Positions 26,514-36,957 are shown, counted from the first letter of the stretch. The stretch is 64,000 bases of DNA from Kaistella yonginensis (GCF_030409525.1 NZ_JAUFQB010000003.1:1-64000), one strand, 5' to 3'. Program-made: numbers and translations. Notes: generated from the letters alone by a model not told the origin.

Positions 26514-27653
26514 CTAAAGTATAGGTTTAACCATTTCCTTTCTTAATTCGCTCACCGTTTGCTGAATAACATCAGTAATTTTTTTCACCTCTTTGTGTGG
26601 GTTAAAAATTGCGTTTTTACCCGTCAATTCATTGGCGATATTCGATAAAATAATCGCTGATGTTTCGCTCTCTGGATAATAAATCAAAAGCGATGGTGCA
26701 CCCTTCACATAACCCGTATGAAAGTAAGCGAGTGGTTTTCCTACATTCATCATGATCCCAAAACCGTAACCCATTTTCCCTAAAATCGGATGATTTCGAT
26801 CGGAAGATTTTTCCAGCAACTTTTTTAAAGATTCTGGCTTTAGAATTTTTCCTTGATATAATGAAGAATTCCATTGGTGCAGATCATTTACACTTGATAA
26901 AATTCCGCCGGCCGGAACACTGATGGATTCATGAGCGAGTCGTTTCGGCATGTTTTCAACTTCAGTGAAGTTTTTGGAATTTCCTACAAAAGCACTTGCC
27001 AAATTTTTTCCTTGATAAGTATTGGCCGTGAAGGAATTTTTCATTCCCACTTTCTCAAAGAGTTCTTGTAAATTTTCATCATATGATTTTCCCGAAACTT
27101 TTTCGATGATTTTTCCTAAAAGGAAATATCCTTTGTTGGAATAATTAAATTTTTCACCGGGTTTCGAAAGTAAACCATGCCCGAAATCACTGATTCCCGA
27201 AGTGTGATTCAATAATTCTTTGATCGTGATATTTTCAAATTCTTTTGGTTGAAATTCCGTCAAATATTTTGAAACTTTATCATTGATAGAAATTTTCCCC
27301 AAATCTTCCTGCAGTAAAATAAGGACTGCCGTAAATTGTTTACTCACCGAAGCTATCGCAAAAACAGAATTACGGTCCAGATTTTTCTTTTGCTTAAAAT
27401 TCTCAAAACCATTTTCTTTTTGATATAGAACTTCTCCATTTTTAAGAACGGAAACAGAACCATTAAAATCATACTTTGAAAAAACGGAATCAATCTGTTG
27501 TTTCAATAATTTTTTCTGGAAATTGGAAATGGTAGAATCAATGAGCGCATTTCTTGCCGTAGTATGTTCAGCCATTTTTTCTACTTCAGACTTGCAGGAA
27601 AATAGGAACATTAATAAAAACAGAAAATAAATCGCGCGAATATTTTGAATCAC
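26514..27653 (-). CDS. Serine hydrolase of the beta-lactamase/D,D-peptidase family, lipoprotein
   Basis: Class C beta-lactamase-like fold. The nucleophile motif is SVSK (ASVSKQFTAV), the second motif YSN (FNYSNKGYF) and the third HTG (HTGYVKG). Such proteins are usually esterases or peptidoglycan D,D-peptidases rather than resistance enzymes. I start at a GTG (base 27653), which gives a textbook 20-residue lipoprotein signal ending FLFSC and has TATTTTTA about 25 bases upstream. The frame also opens at an ATG at 27722, which would put the lipobox Cys at residue 43. Both starts give the same mature protein. Confidence 0.88.
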   Translation of the reverse strand: MIQNIRAIYFLFLLMFLFSCKSEVEKMAEHTTARNALIDSTISNFQKKLLKQQIDSVFSKYDFNGSVSVLKNGEVLYQKENGFENFKQKKNLDRNSVFAIASVSKQFTAVLILLQEDLGKISINDKVSKYLTEFQPKEFENITIKELLNHTSGISDFGHGLLSKPGEKFNYSNKGYFLLGKIIEKVSGKSYDENLQELFEKVGMKNSFTANTYQGKNLASAFVGNSKNFTEVENMPKRLAHESISVPAGGILSSVNDLHQWNSSLYQGKILKPESLKKLLEKSSDRNHPILGKMGYGFGIMMNVGKPLAYFHTGYVKGAPSLLIYYPESETSAIILSNIANELTGKNAIFNPHKEVKKITDVIQQTVSELRKEMVKPIL

Positions 27654-27992
27654 TTTTTGAAATTTTGATAAAAATAGAGAAATTATTTGAATGGATAAAT
27701 TAGAAAAAATAATGGATAACAATCCGGATCAGCCTAGAAATTAAATTTTTTTTTAAAGACACCAAATTTAAAGCAATGACATTTGTCATTTTCAAGTAAA
27801 GCTAATGGCTATTTTTTTGAAAAAATAAAGATAAGCGGTAACTTTAAGTAAAGAAAGACAGAGGCACAATTTTACACGAGCATTTCTGATTGTACTTTTT
27901 TGAAAGATGAAATTTTTAACATCTACATGTTTTTAAGTAAAATAGGCAGACTTACTGAATGCTGATAAAATAATAACTTTAAATACTACACA

Positions 27993-28919
27993 ATGAAAAC
28001 ACATCTATTGATAACAGGCTTTTTGTTACTTCCAATTTTATTTTTTGGTCAAGTATTGGTCAATGATCATTTCGAAGATGATGCATTAGGAGCACTTCCT
28101 GCGGGTTATGTCATTTCATACAATGGAACAGGAACCGCAAATCAAAAAGTGGTAGACAATCCTGTAAAAAACGGATCGCACGCCTTTCAATTGGAAGGCA
28201 GAAGCGGCTGGTCGTCTGAAATCAACAAACCCGTAACCTTTCCCGATTTGGTAACCACCGAAACTTGGCTGAATGTAACTTTAGCTGCAGATGGCATTTC
28301 TGCAGGATTCGGAATCGGCGATATGAACACGGGAACTTGGGGGACTAGGGTTTCTCGACTAGAATTCATGAACAATGGGAGAATATACATGACCTATTAC
28401 GCCGGCTCTTCTGGACCACGCTATCTTTTGTCTGTTCCTTACCAAGCCAATCAGTGGTATCATGTAAAAATTGAGCATAATTTAACCACCAAAAAAGCAA
28501 AGGTTTATATTGATGGAGAGCAGGTTACCGGATCCTTAAACGGTCTGGGCTATTACGAATTTGATTTACAATCAAGCATTACTCCTACTCAGCTAATATT
28601 GATGGCCGGAAATGCAGGAAACACGAGGGCTATTTTTGATGATGTGAAAGTTTATCCTACCGATGGCTTAGCTACCTTTGAAAGTACAAAAGGGCAAATC
28701 GCCATTTATTTAACTGAAAATCAGGAGGAATTATTTGTTAAAAACATGGAGAATCCATTCGCTTATAAGGTGTATGATGCCACAGGAAAACTCATCAAAA
28801 AAGGTGAATTAGTTCAAAACTCAATTCCTATTTCTCACCTGAAACCCGGAGTTTATATTTTAACAGGGACTGATAAATATGGAAAAGAATTTTCTAAAAA
28901 ATTTCTGAAAAGGAAATAA
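27993..28919 (+). CDS. T9SS type A sorting domain protein with LamG-like domain
   Basis: 308 aa. Signal peptide MKTHLLITGFLLLP ending LFFGQ. The middle (about 25-220) is a jelly-roll, concanavalin-like domain beginning NDHFEDDALGALP with WYHVKIEHNL and KAKVYIDGEQV, of the sort that binds glycans. The last 75 residues are a type A sorting domain (AYKVYDATGKLIKKG, LKPGVYILTGTDKYG, ending KKFLKRK) that directs export by the T9SS and often surface attachment. No catalytic domain is visible. The 270-base gap upstream holds only AT-rich promoter-like DNA. Confidence 0.9.
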   Translation: MKTHLLITGFLLLPILFFGQVLVNDHFEDDALGALPAGYVISYNGTGTANQKVVDNPVKNGSHAFQLEGRSGWSSEINKPVTFPDLVTTETWLNVTLAADGISAGFGIGDMNTGTWGTRVSRLEFMNNGRIYMTYYAGSSGPRYLLSVPYQANQWYHVKIEHNLTTKKAKVYIDGEQVTGSLNGLGYYEFDLQSSITPTQLILMAGNAGNTRAIFDDVKVYPTDGLATFESTKGQIAIYLTENQEELFVKNMENPFAYKVYDATGKLIKKGELVQNSIPISHLKPGVYILTGTDKYGKEFSKKFLKRK

Positions 28920-28940
28920 TTTGAATGATTAACCTAAAAA

Positions 28941-28978
28941 AGAAAATCTCCCAATTTGTAGGAGATTTTCTTTTTTTT
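28941..28978. terminator. Terminator between the T9SS gene and icmF
   Basis: 11-bp perfect stem AGAAAATCTCC / GGAGATTTTCT followed by eight T; convergent genes on both sides. Confidence 0.85.
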
Positions 28979-28998
28979 AAATTATTTTTACTGACAAT

Positions 28999-31900
28999 TT
29001 ACATATTTCTCCTATACATTCCACCCACTTCAAACAACGCATTTGTAATCTGTCCGAGTGAACAATATTTCACCGCTTCCATCATTTTTTCGAAAAGATT
29101 TTCTTGGTTGATAGCTGCAGTTTGCAAATCTTTCAAAATCTGCTCGCTTTTATCGGCGTGAGATTTCTGGAAATTTTCTAAATTCTGAATCTGCAGTTGC
29201 TTTTCTTCTTCAGTAGAACGAATCACTTCTCGTGGTAAAACGGTCGGTGAACCATCTTTTCCGAGGAAAGTATTTACACCAATAATCGGATATTCTCCGG
29301 TATGTTTCAGCATTTCGTAATGCATCGATTCTTCCTGAATTTTCGAGCGTTGATACATGGTTTCCATGGCACCCAAAACGCCGCCTCTTTCGGTGATTCG
29401 GTCGAATTCGCTATAAACAGCTTCTTCTACCAAATCAGTTAATTCTTCAATAATGAAAGAACCTTGCAGCGGATTTTCATTTTTAGCTAAACCTAATTCT
29501 TTATTTATAATCAACTGAATTGCCATGGCTCTTCTCACAGAATCCTCAGTCGGAGTCGTGATTGCTTCATCATAAGCATTGGTGTGCAGTGAGTTACAAT
29601 TGTCATAAATCGCATACAAAGCCTGCAAAGTAGTTCGGATATCGTTAAAATCAATTTCTTGTGCGTGCAAAGATCGTCCGGAAGTTTGAATATGATATTT
29701 CAACATCTGGCTTCTTTCGTTTGCGTGGTATTTGAACCTCATCGCTTTTGCCCAAATTTTTCTTGCAACACGACCTATTACGGCGTATTCTGGATCGACT
29801 CCATTTGAAAAGAAAAAAGATAAATTTGGTGCGAAATCATTGATATTCATTCCGCGACTTAAGTAATATTCCACGTACGTAAATCCATTTGCCAAGGTAA
29901 ATGCCAACTGCGTAATCGGATTTGCGCCCGCTTCTGCAATATGATAGCCGGAAATAGATACGGAATAAAAATTTCGAACTTTCTGATCGATAAAATATTG
30001 CTGTACATCACCCATCAATCTCAAGGCAAATTCCGTAGAAAAAATACAGGTATTTTGTGCTTGATCTTCTTTTAAAATATCTGCCTGAACCGTACCGCGA
30101 ACGGTTGCGATGGTCTCTAATTTTATTTTGTTGTACGTTTCGGCATCAATTACTTCGTCGCCGGTAAGACCTAACAATTTTAAACCTAACCCATTATTTC
30201 CTTTTGGAAGTGCTCCTTCGTAAGCAGGTCTTTTCAAACCTTGATCTTCAAATTTAGCTTTGAGTTTTTCTTCTACTTTTTCCCAAAGATTATTTTCAGA
30301 CAAATATTTTTCTACATTTTGATCGATGGCTGCATTCATAAAAAACGCCAACAGCATTGGTGCAGGTCCATTAATCGTCATTGAAACCGAAGTCATGGCA
30401 TTGACCAAATCAAACCCGGAATAGAGTTTTTTAGCATCGTCCAAAGTCGCAATGGAAACACCAGCATTTCCGATCTTACCAAATACATCGGGCGGGAAAC
30501 CAGGATCCTGACCATATAAAGTCACCGAATCGAACGCGGTAGATAAGCGCTTTGCATCCATATCTGCAGATACGTAGTGGAACCTTCGGTTCGTTCTTTC
30601 GGGGCCACCTTCTCCGGCAAACATTCTGGTTGGATCTTCACCGGTTCTTTTGAAAGGGAAAAGTCCGGCGGTATAAGGAAATTGACCAGGTACATTTTCC
30701 TGTCCTTTCCATCGAAGCAAATCTCCCCAATCCTGAAATTTGGGTAAAGATATTTTTGAAATTTTTAGATGGGATAAAGATTCATATTTGGTTTCCACTT
30801 TAATTTCTTTGCCACGAACGAAATAGGAATAAGCGTCTCCCGACATTTCTTCTTTAAAGTTTTTCCACCCTTTTAGGAAAGCTATATTTTCTTCGGATAA
30901 TTCTTTTTTCGTTTTAAGGAAAACCTTCTCTAGTTTCTCTGTGGTATGCAGATCATCGGTGATGAGAACTTTTGCACCTTCTAAAAGATACATTCTTTTG
31001 GCGATGAGCGCCTGACTTTCAACCTCTTTATCATATACTCGATTACTTTCCACAATTTCTGAAAGATAGCGGACCCGCTTGGGAGGGATCACCGTAGAAT
31101 CTTCGGAAACATTTTGTTCAACATATTCCTGAAGGTTTAAATCTCTAAATTTTTCGTTTACTTTTTGAACCAAGGCATTATACAATTCCGTCATGCCGTA
31201 ATCATTAAATTGGCTTGCTTTCGTTGCAAAAACCGGCATTGCTTCTAAGGGTTGGTCAAAAGCGGTATGGTTTCTCTGATAGGTTTTCCGAACGGCTTGG
31301 AGTGCATCTAAAGCACCACGTTTGTCGGATTTGTTTAAAGCGATCAAGTCGGCATAATCCAGCATGTCAATTTTTTCCAATTGGGTAGACGCTCCGTATT
31401 CAGGTGTCATCACATACATGGAAACATCTGCAATATCGGTAATTTCCGAACCTGATTGGCCGATTCCTGAAGTTTCGAGAATGATGACATCTGGTTTTGC
31501 CAATTTTAAAACATCTAACGTAGAATGAATGAATTTGGAAACCGAAACATTATTCTCGCGGGTCGCCATGGAACGCATATAAACGCGCGGATCATTAATG
31601 GAATTCATACGAATACGGTCGCCTAAAAGCGCTCCACCTGTTTTCTTTTTAGAAGGATCTACGGAAACAATCGCGATTTTTTGAGCTGGATTTGCACGTA
31701 AAAAACGCCTAACCAATTCATCGGTTAAGGATGATTTTCCAGCACCACCAGTTCCGGTGATTCCGATAATTGGGATTTTGGAATCTTTCGCTTTTTCGTT
31801 TATGGCTTTTACCAGATCCTGCTTTTCATCTGAAAAATTTTCAACAGCGGAAATAACTTCAGCGATGGATTTTGAATCTTCGAATTTAATTTTATCCAAA

Positions 31901-32361
31901 TCTGAAACTTCAATTTTTTCACCGGTTGCAAAATCTGATTTTTGCACCAGATCATTGATCATTCCCTGTAATCCCATTTCACGACCATCGTCGGGCGAAT
32001 AGATTCGGTCAATGCCGTATTCCATTAATTCTCGGATTTCTTCGGGAAGTATTACACCGCCACCGCCGCCAAAAATTTTGATTTGAGGTGCCCCTTTTTG
32101 GCGCAAAAGATCATAGATGTATTTAAAATATTCATTGTGACCCCCTTGATAAGATGTTAAGGCAATGGCGTTGGCGTCTTCCTGAATCGCACAATTCACT
32201 ACTTCTTCCGCAGATTTATCATGACCAAGATGAATAACTTCCGCTCCGGTTGCCTGAATCATTCTTCGCATAATATTGATGGCAGCGTCGTGTCCATCAA
32301 ATAATGAAGCTGCTGTAACGACTCTGACTTTATTTTTGGGCGTATATTTTTGGGATTCCAT
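28999..32361 (-). CDS. icmF: Fused isobutyryl-CoA mutase (IcmF)
   Basis: 1120 aa, three parts in one chain. Residues 10-140 are the B12-binding domain, with DGHDAAIN holding the cobalt-ligand His24. Residues about 195-420 are a MeaB-like G-protein chaperone, with P-loop GTGGAGKS at 203-210 and ALNKSDKRG as the NKxD motif. The rest is the mutase barrel, with [14 protein letters not shown] and [16 protein letters not shown]. The segment with FPFKR in place of the TMY of methylmalonyl-CoA mutase points to isobutyryl-CoA/n-butyryl-CoA interconversion. The adenosyltransferase for its cofactor is encoded at 51755. Single gene with a TATCTTTG promoter box 21 bases upstream. Confidence 0.95.
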   Translation of the reverse strand: MESQKYTPKNKVRVVTAASLFDGHDAAINIMRRMIQATGAEVIHLGHDKSAEEVVNCAIQEDANAIALTSYQGGHNEYFKYIYDLLRQKGAPQIKIFGGGGGVILPEEIRELMEYGIDRIYSPDDGREMGLQGMINDLVQKSDFATGEKIEVSDLDKIKFEDSKSIAEVISAVENFSDEKQDLVKAINEKAKDSKIPIIGITGTGGAGKSSLTDELVRRFLRANPAQKIAIVSVDPSKKKTGGALLGDRIRMNSINDPRVYMRSMATRENNVSVSKFIHSTLDVLKLAKPDVIILETSGIGQSGSEITDIADVSMYVMTPEYGASTQLEKIDMLDYADLIALNKSDKRGALDALQAVRKTYQRNHTAFDQPLEAMPVFATKASQFNDYGMTELYNALVQKVNEKFRDLNLQEYVEQNVSEDSTVIPPKRVRYLSEIVESNRVYDKEVESQALIAKRMYLLEGAKVLITDDLHTTEKLEKVFLKTKKELSEENIAFLKGWKNFKEEMSGDAYSYFVRGKEIKVETKYESLSHLKISKISLPKFQDWGDLLRWKGQENVPGQFPYTAGLFPFKRTGEDPTRMFAGEGGPERTNRRFHYVSADMDAKRLSTAFDSVTLYGQDPGFPPDVFGKIGNAGVSIATLDDAKKLYSGFDLVNAMTSVSMTINGPAPMLLAFFMNAAIDQNVEKYLSENNLWEKVEEKLKAKFEDQGLKRPAYEGALPKGNNGLGLKLLGLTGDEVIDAETYNKIKLETIATVRGTVQADILKEDQAQNTCIFSTEFALRLMGDVQQYFIDQKVRNFYSVSISGYHIAEAGANPITQLAFTLANGFTYVEYYLSRGMNINDFAPNLSFFFSNGVDPEYAVIGRVARKIWAKAMRFKYHANERSQMLKYHIQTSGRSLHAQEIDFNDIRTTLQALYAIYDNCNSLHTNAYDEAITTPTEDSVRRAMAIQLIINKELGLAKNENPLQGSFIIEELTDLVEEAVYSEFDRITERGGVLGAMETMYQRSKIQEESMHYEMLKHTGEYPIIGVNTFLGKDGSPTVLPREVIRSTEEEKQLQIQNLENFQKSHADKSEQILKDLQTAAINQENLFEKMMEAVKYCSLGQITNALFEVGGMYRRNM

Positions 32362-32381
32362 AATTGAATTTAGGTTGTTTT

Positions 32382-32389
32382 CAAAGATA
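32382..32389 (-). promoter_or_regulatory. Candidate -7 box of icmF
   Basis: TATCTTTG on the minus strand, 21 bases before the start codon. Confidence 0.5.
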
Positions 32390-32415
32390 AGAAATTTTGA
32401 AAGTTATAGAAAAGA

Positions 32416-32446
32416 AAAACCCTTTCGAATTTCTCAAAAGGGTTTT
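32416..32446 (-). terminator. Terminator after the lipoprotein gene
   Basis: 10-bp stem AAAACCCTTT / AAAGGGTTTT; minus-strand reading continues into TTCTTTTC. Confidence 0.75.
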
Positions 32447-32455
32447 AGGTAAAAA

Positions 32456-32851
32456 TTATTCTTTCTTTAGTGTCCAAGTTCCAAGATTTGCGTCATCTAT
32501 TTTCCAAGAACCAGAATAAGAATTGGGCGGTGTATTTAAAATATTTCCTAAAACGGTAAAGCCAGAAACACGAGATTGCACTTTATTGAACGACGGTCCA
32601 ATTAATCCACCTTCAAAAGTTTCCGAAAAAGAATTCGTTGTAGAAACCCTTTTTACTTGAACGTAATTTTTCGCAGAAATTTCTATTCGCAACGTTCCTT
32701 GATCTGAACCGGAATAGGCTCCAACATAAACTCCTTTATATGGAGAAACGTAATTTTCTTCTGCTTTGCGATCCCAATAATTATCGGCCAATTGCTGACA
32801 AGAAGTAAAGGATAAAATAATCAGCAATAAACCTACTTTATAAAATCTCAT
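32456..32851 (-). CDS. Small lipoprotein, unknown
   Basis: 131 aa from the ATG at 32851. Signal MRFYKVGLLLIIL with lipobox SFTSC. The mature part is short and beta-rich: YKGVYVGAYSGSDQGTLRIEI, VLGNILNTPPNSYSGSW and WTLKKE, a lipocalin-like feel but no family I can name. A Met 24 codons upstream would lie ahead of the TATATTTG box at 32864, so the shorter start is preferred. Confidence 0.8.
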   Translation of the reverse strand: MRFYKVGLLLIILSFTSCQQLADNYWDRKAEENYVSPYKGVYVGAYSGSDQGTLRIEISAKNYVQVKRVSTTNSFSETFEGGLIGPSFNKVQSRVSGFTVLGNILNTPPNSYSGSWKIDDANLGTWTLKKE

Positions 32852-32863
32852 TTGTTTTTTGTG

Positions 32864-32871
32864 CAAATATA
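32864..32871 (-). promoter_or_regulatory. Candidate -7 box of the small lipoprotein
   Basis: TATATTTG on the minus strand, 13 bases before the ATG at 32851; it decides against the upstream in-frame Met at 32923. Confidence 0.5.
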
Positions 32872-32984
32872 TATTTTCGAAATAAAATTTACAAGAGAAA
32901 AATCCCTTAAAAATCTTCATCAAAAAATAAAAAACACTTGGAATAAACGTTTTATTTAAAAATTGCTCAAACTTTAAAATTGAG

Positions 32985-32992
32985 TATTTTTG
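32985..32992 (+). promoter_or_regulatory. Candidate promoter of the 110-aa membrane protein
   Basis: TATTTTTG at 32985 with TTG at 32963-32965, a 19-base spacing that suits the Bacteroidetes -33/-7 pair. Confidence 0.5.
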
Positions 32993-33008
32993 CTGAAATT
33001 AAATTCAA

Positions 33009-33341
33009 ATGCAAAGAGCCTTACTTTATTTAGTCGCAGGAACCGGAATCAGTTTTTTATTGAACTACTTTCTTTTGGGCAGCCAAGGTTGGGAATTGGA
33101 TTTATATTACGGCTTTGCTTTTGGTCTGGCTTGGGGTGTTGCTTATTTTCTGGATGATGAAAAGTTTGCTCTTCCGCAGAAATTAATGTACTCTTTTTTA
33201 GGAATGGGGATTTTGATGGTCATAGGTTACTTCCTTTTTAATTTGGAATTGGCGGTGCCCTCGCTCATCAAGTTTTCTATGGTTTTTGTTGCCTATTATT
33301 TGATAGCGAGTTTTCGATCTTCGAAATCATTACGATCTTAA
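33009..33341 (+). CDS. Small integral membrane protein, unknown
   Basis: 110 aa with three to four hydrophobic helices (about 4-24, 29-47, 57-77 and 82-100) and few charged residues. Between them lies GSQGWELDLYYGFAFGLAW. I do not recognise the family. It converges with the CotH gene with one base between stops. Confidence 0.75.
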   Translation: MQRALLYLVAGTGISFLLNYFLLGSQGWELDLYYGFAFGLAWGVAYFLDDEKFALPQKLMYSFLGMGILMVIGYFLFNLELAVPSLIKFSMVFVAYYLIASFRSSKSLRS

Positions 33342-33342
33342 T

Positions 33343-34785
33343 TTAATTTTTCGGAATTGAAGACGCTTTTTGAGTGAAAAAATTATTTTGATCATTTGAT
33401 AAAAGTCGGTATCGTGTTTGGTTTCCCCAACTTGCAGGTCGATCAGAAAGCGTCATATCTTCTCCAGTATCATTGGTAATAAATGCAGAAATTTTCCCTT
33501 GCCAATTCAAAATTCTTTGTTGGCTGTAAGTGCTGTAGAACAAATCGTATTTTTTGTCAACTAAATCATTCAAATATTTCACGTACTGCGTTTTGTATTC
33601 TGGAATGGTTAAAATTTTTGCGACTAATGGATTCTCGGCATCTTTTCCCCATTGCAAAGGATTTTGCAAACCTGAATCAGTCATCAAATAAGAAGTTCCC
33701 AAAGTGTTGTCATAATCATAAGGAATGAAATAAAATTGATTATCTGAATCGAAATAAAAGTAAAAATTATTTTTGTTATTCCAGTAATCATCCCACATTC
33801 CGAGAGTTACGTTGACTGCATAAGTTTTCAGGAAAAGATTCACATCCATTTTGGTAGCCACATAATTTTTAAGATCAGTCCCAGATTTTGAATTGATTTG
33901 GGTGATAAAATCAACCAATTGGGTTTTTGCATTTTCTAAACCACTGCTTTTTCCTTTGAAATCATAAACTGGTGAATAGTTAGATGTTAAAGTTACTTTC
34001 TCGATTCCCATTCTTTCCGGCGCAGTTGAAATATTTTTAAGATCGGCTCCATAACTTGCTTTCCATAAATTTCCATTGGTATTATTAAAGAAAGAATTTC
34101 TGTTTGCCAAAAACGTATCATCTACGGGTTCAATCATTTGATAAACTCCGAAATAAGCGGCTTTTGCATCTCCTTTAATTTTAATGGTCAATTTACAATA
34201 GCTCGACTGTGGCGCAGTCCAAACTCCAAATTTTTCAAATAAATCATAGGAATACACCTCTCGAACATAATTGGGATCGTCCTTAAACCATTTTAAAATT
34301 ACTTTTTCCGAATCATGAAATTGTTGGGTTTTCCGATATTTTTTAAAGTTTACGGTAAAACTTGCGTGTTTCCAATCGGGATTGGTTGCATTATGCATTT
34401 CTCCTGTATTTCCTTCTGGTCTTCTTCTGCTTGTATTTCCGCGCAATCTTACGCCAATACTGTCTAATTTTTCTGGAGTTCCATTTTTATTAAAGGAGAA
34501 GTTTCCCACGATATATTCTTCGTTGTGGGGATTTTGGTCGTAATAAGATAAAATTTTGTTCCATTCTTCTTTAGAAATCTCCAGGTTAATATCAGGGACA
34601 GCATTTATATCATAAATATATTTTTGCGAAGCAGAAAGAGTGTATGGATTATCGTAAGGCTGTTGCACGAGTTCAATAGGTGGCTTGGGCTCTTCTGGTT
34701 TTATGGGAATAATTTCGCTATTTCGACAAGAAATTATAAGAAAAACACTAACGATAAGAAGAAAATATTTGGAATAAAATTTCAT
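33343..34785 (-). CDS. CotH kinase family lipoprotein
   Basis: 480 aa with a lipoprotein signal (VFLIISC) and a proline-rich linker. The CotH-type kinase core is recognised by GVRLRGNTSRR near residue 110, KWFKDDPNYVREVYSYDLF, and the active region GMWDDYWNNKNNFY followed by FIPYDYDNTLGTSY. CotH proteins are atypical secreted kinases; in Bacteroidetes surface proteins the substrate is unknown. Single gene. Confidence 0.9.
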   Translation of the reverse strand: MKFYSKYFLLIVSVFLIISCRNSEIIPIKPEEPKPPIELVQQPYDNPYTLSASQKYIYDINAVPDINLEISKEEWNKILSYYDQNPHNEEYIVGNFSFNKNGTPEKLDSIGVRLRGNTSRRRPEGNTGEMHNATNPDWKHASFTVNFKKYRKTQQFHDSEKVILKWFKDDPNYVREVYSYDLFEKFGVWTAPQSSYCKLTIKIKGDAKAAYFGVYQMIEPVDDTFLANRNSFFNNTNGNLWKASYGADLKNISTAPERMGIEKVTLTSNYSPVYDFKGKSSGLENAKTQLVDFITQINSKSGTDLKNYVATKMDVNLFLKTYAVNVTLGMWDDYWNNKNNFYFYFDSDNQFYFIPYDYDNTLGTSYLMTDSGLQNPLQWGKDAENPLVAKILTIPEYKTQYVKYLNDLVDKKYDLFYSTYSQQRILNWQGKISAFITNDTGEDMTLSDRPASWGNQTRYRLLSNDQNNFFTQKASSIPKN

Positions 34786-34872
34786 GAATACATTTTAAAC
34801 AAATTTAAACCAAAAATAATGATGCTGATCGATAAACTTATTCGATTCAAAAATTTAGCTATGTATTTGTGA

Positions 34873-35059
34873 ATTCAAATTTATGAAGACTCATAAACAC
34901 AATCCCTAAGGGCTGGAATCTTGATGAATGTTAAAGAAATTTTTCAATCTTTTGGGGAAGAGGAAAAAAATACCTTTTTTCAGTCTAATTGTAAGGGGAA
35001 TTTTGATAAACTCATAAATATTTTTATGAATCTATATTATATAATAGAAAAAAAATTCA
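34873..35059. other. AT-rich intergenic stretch, nothing clear
   Basis: The gap between CotH and rplM contains no coding frame, only AT-rich DNA that leads into the rplM promoter at 35060. Confidence 0.4.
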
Positions 35060-35067
35060 TACCTTTG
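35060..35067 (+). promoter_or_regulatory. Promoter -7 box of the rplM-rpsI operon
   Basis: TACCTTTG followed by CAC, the strong ribosomal-gene form of TAnnTTTG; about 45 bases before the GTG start of rplM. Confidence 0.6.
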
Positions 35068-35113
35068 CACACCCGTTTTGGGGAAAATTATGTTTAATCG
35101 TAAACGAAAAAGT

Positions 35114-35569
35114 GTGAATACATTAAGTTACAAAACCGTCTCAGCTAATAAAGCTACCGCAAATAAAGAATGGGTTGTGGTAGACGCTGAAGGACAACCT
35201 TTAGGAAGATTGGCTTCCAAGGTTGCAAAGATTTTGAGAGGGAAGCACAAAACGAATTTTACGCCTCACGCAGACTGCGGAGACAATGTAATCGTTTTGA
35301 ATGCTGGAAAAATTACCCTTTCTGGAAACAAGTGGGCTGACAAAACTTACATTTGGCATACTGGCTATCCAGGTGGTCAAAAGTCAATGACTGCGCTCGA
35401 ACTTCAAAAGAAAGATTCTTTGAAGGTATTGGAAAAATCTGTTAAAGGAATGCTTCCAAAAACCAAATTGGGATCTCAATTGTTTAAGAACCTTTATTTA
35501 TATGAAGGAACCGACCACAAGCATGAAGCTCAGACACCAAAAGTAATTAATATTAACGAATTCAAATAA
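35114..35569 (+). CDS. rplM: 50S ribosomal protein L13
   Basis: 151 aa from the GTG at 35114 (NTLSYKTVSANKA), which matches the usual flavobacterial N-terminus; an in-frame ATG 12 codons earlier would add a basic stretch not seen in relatives. Core motifs EWVVVDAEGQPLGRLAS, GKHKTNFTPHADCGDNV and KSMTALELQKKD are present. Part of the large subunit; followed after five bases by rpsI as in nearly all bacteria. Confidence 0.97.
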   Translation: MNTLSYKTVSANKATANKEWVVVDAEGQPLGRLASKVAKILRGKHKTNFTPHADCGDNVIVLNAGKITLSGNKWADKTYIWHTGYPGGQKSMTALELQKKDSLKVLEKSVKGMLPKTKLGSQLFKNLYLYEGTDHKHEAQTPKVININEFK

Positions 35570-35574
35570 TTAAT

Positions 35575-35961
35575 ATGTCAATAGTTCATAAAATTGGAAG
35601 AAGAAAAACTTCTGTTGCTAGAGTTTATGTGAGACCAGGTTCTGGTGTTGTCACCATAAACAAAAAGGATTCTAAGGAATACTTTGGAACTGACGTTTTG
35701 GTTTACAAAGTGAATCAACCATTTTTGTTAACAGAAACAGCAGGTCAATATGACGTGACTGTAAATGTTTTCGGTGGTGGAATCACGGGTCAAGCTGAAG
35801 CAATCAGACTCGCTATTTCTAGAGCCATGTGCGAAATCAACGAAGAAAACCGTTTGCTTTTGAAGCCACACGGATTGCTTACGAGAGATGCAAGAATGGT
35901 GGAAAGAAAAAAACCAGGTCAGAAAAAAGCGAGAAAGAAATTCCAATTCTCGAAACGTTAA
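35575..35961 (+). CDS. rpsI: 30S ribosomal protein S9
   Basis: 128 aa. IGRRKTSVARVYVRPGSG at the start, FGGGITGQAEAIRLAISRA in the middle, and the conserved basic tail ending FQFSKR that reaches the P site. Normal length and order. Confidence 0.98.
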   Translation: MSIVHKIGRRKTSVARVYVRPGSGVVTINKKDSKEYFGTDVLVYKVNQPFLLTETAGQYDVTVNVFGGGITGQAEAIRLAISRAMCEINEENRLLLKPHGLLTRDARMVERKKPGQKKARKKFQFSKR

Positions 35962-35964
35962 TAC

Positions 35965-36157
35965 GAGACTTGAGATTATAAGATTTAAGATTAGAGACTT
36001 TCTTGTCTCATGTCTAATATCTACCAATCTCAGATCTAAATTAATCTATTATCTAACAAACAAAAATGCCCCGTTAGTTTAGCACCCAAACATTTCTCCC
36101 ATCAAAGAAATTGTTGATTGCATAAAGCGGCACGTAAACTAAAAACAAAAAAGAGAC
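35965..36157. repeat. rpsI-rpsB spacer with GAGACTTTCTT repeat
   Basis: The first half carries GAGACTTTCTTGTCTCATG and AATCTCAGATCT, related to text in the paaB-paaC gap, arranged as an imperfect palindrome. The second half is the untranslated leader of rpsB with GCCCCGTTAG and a run of A before the ATG. No known leader motif recognised. Confidence 0.35.
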
Positions 36158-36940
36158 ATGGCAAAAGCAAATGTTAAAGACCTTTTAGAGGCAGGCGTAC
36201 ACTTCGGTCACATGACCCGTAAGTGGAATCCAAATATGGCTCCATACATTTTTATGGAGAAGAACGGTATTCACATCATCGACTTACATAAAACAGCTGT
36301 GAAATTAGATGAAGCTTGTTCAGCTTTAGAAAAAATCACTTCTGCAGGTAAAAAAGTTCTTTTCGTAGCAACTAAAAAGCAAGCGAAAGAAGTAGTTTCA
36401 AAATATGCTGCTGAACTTAACATGCCTTATATTACAGAAAGATGGCCAGGAGGAATGTTAACAAACTTTGTTACCATCCGTAAAGCCGTTAAAAAAATGA
36501 ACCATATTGATAAAATGAAGAAAGACGGTACTTTCGAAACTTTATCTAAAAAAGAAAGACTACAAGTTGATCGTCAAAGAGCAAATTTGGAGAAAAACTT
36601 AGGTTCGATTTCTGACATGGTTCGTCTTCCATCAGCATTATTTATTGTTGATATTATGAAAGAGCACATCGCAGTAACTGAAGCGAAAAAATTAGGCATT
36701 CCTATTTTCGCAATCGTTGATACGAATTCTGATCCAAGAAAAGTAGAATACGTAATCCCAGGTAATGATGATGCTTCTAAATCAATTGATATGATCTTGA
36801 GCATTGTTTCATCATCAATCAAAGAAGGTTTATCTCAAAGAAAAGCCGATAAAGAAAAATCGAAAGAAGAAGGAGAAAAAGTATCAGCAGAAACTGATGC
36901 AGATTTTACTTCTGAAACTCCAGCTCCGACTGCAGAATAA
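36158..36940 (+). CDS. rpsB: 30S ribosomal protein S2
   Basis: 260 aa. LLEAGVHFGHMTRKWNP, YIFMEKNGIHIIDL, ITERWPGGMLTNF and PIFAIVDTNSDPRKVEY are diagnostic. The C-terminal 35 residues are an acidic, low-complexity tail. In Flavobacteriia tsf normally follows directly; here a terminator follows 18 bases after the stop and the next gene is osmC on the other strand. Confidence 0.98.
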   Translation: MAKANVKDLLEAGVHFGHMTRKWNPNMAPYIFMEKNGIHIIDLHKTAVKLDEACSALEKITSAGKKVLFVATKKQAKEVVSKYAAELNMPYITERWPGGMLTNFVTIRKAVKKMNHIDKMKKDGTFETLSKKERLQVDRQRANLEKNLGSISDMVRLPSALFIVDIMKEHIAVTEAKKLGIPIFAIVDTNSDPRKVEYVIPGNDDASKSIDMILSIVSSSIKEGLSQRKADKEKSKEEGEKVSAETDADFTSETPAPTAE

Positions 36941-36957
36941 GATTTTATCTACATACT

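Noticed and set aside
36062-36157. Ribosomal protein leader upstream of rpsB
   Set aside because: No motif I can name; only an AT-rich leader is seen, so not annotated as a regulatory RNA.
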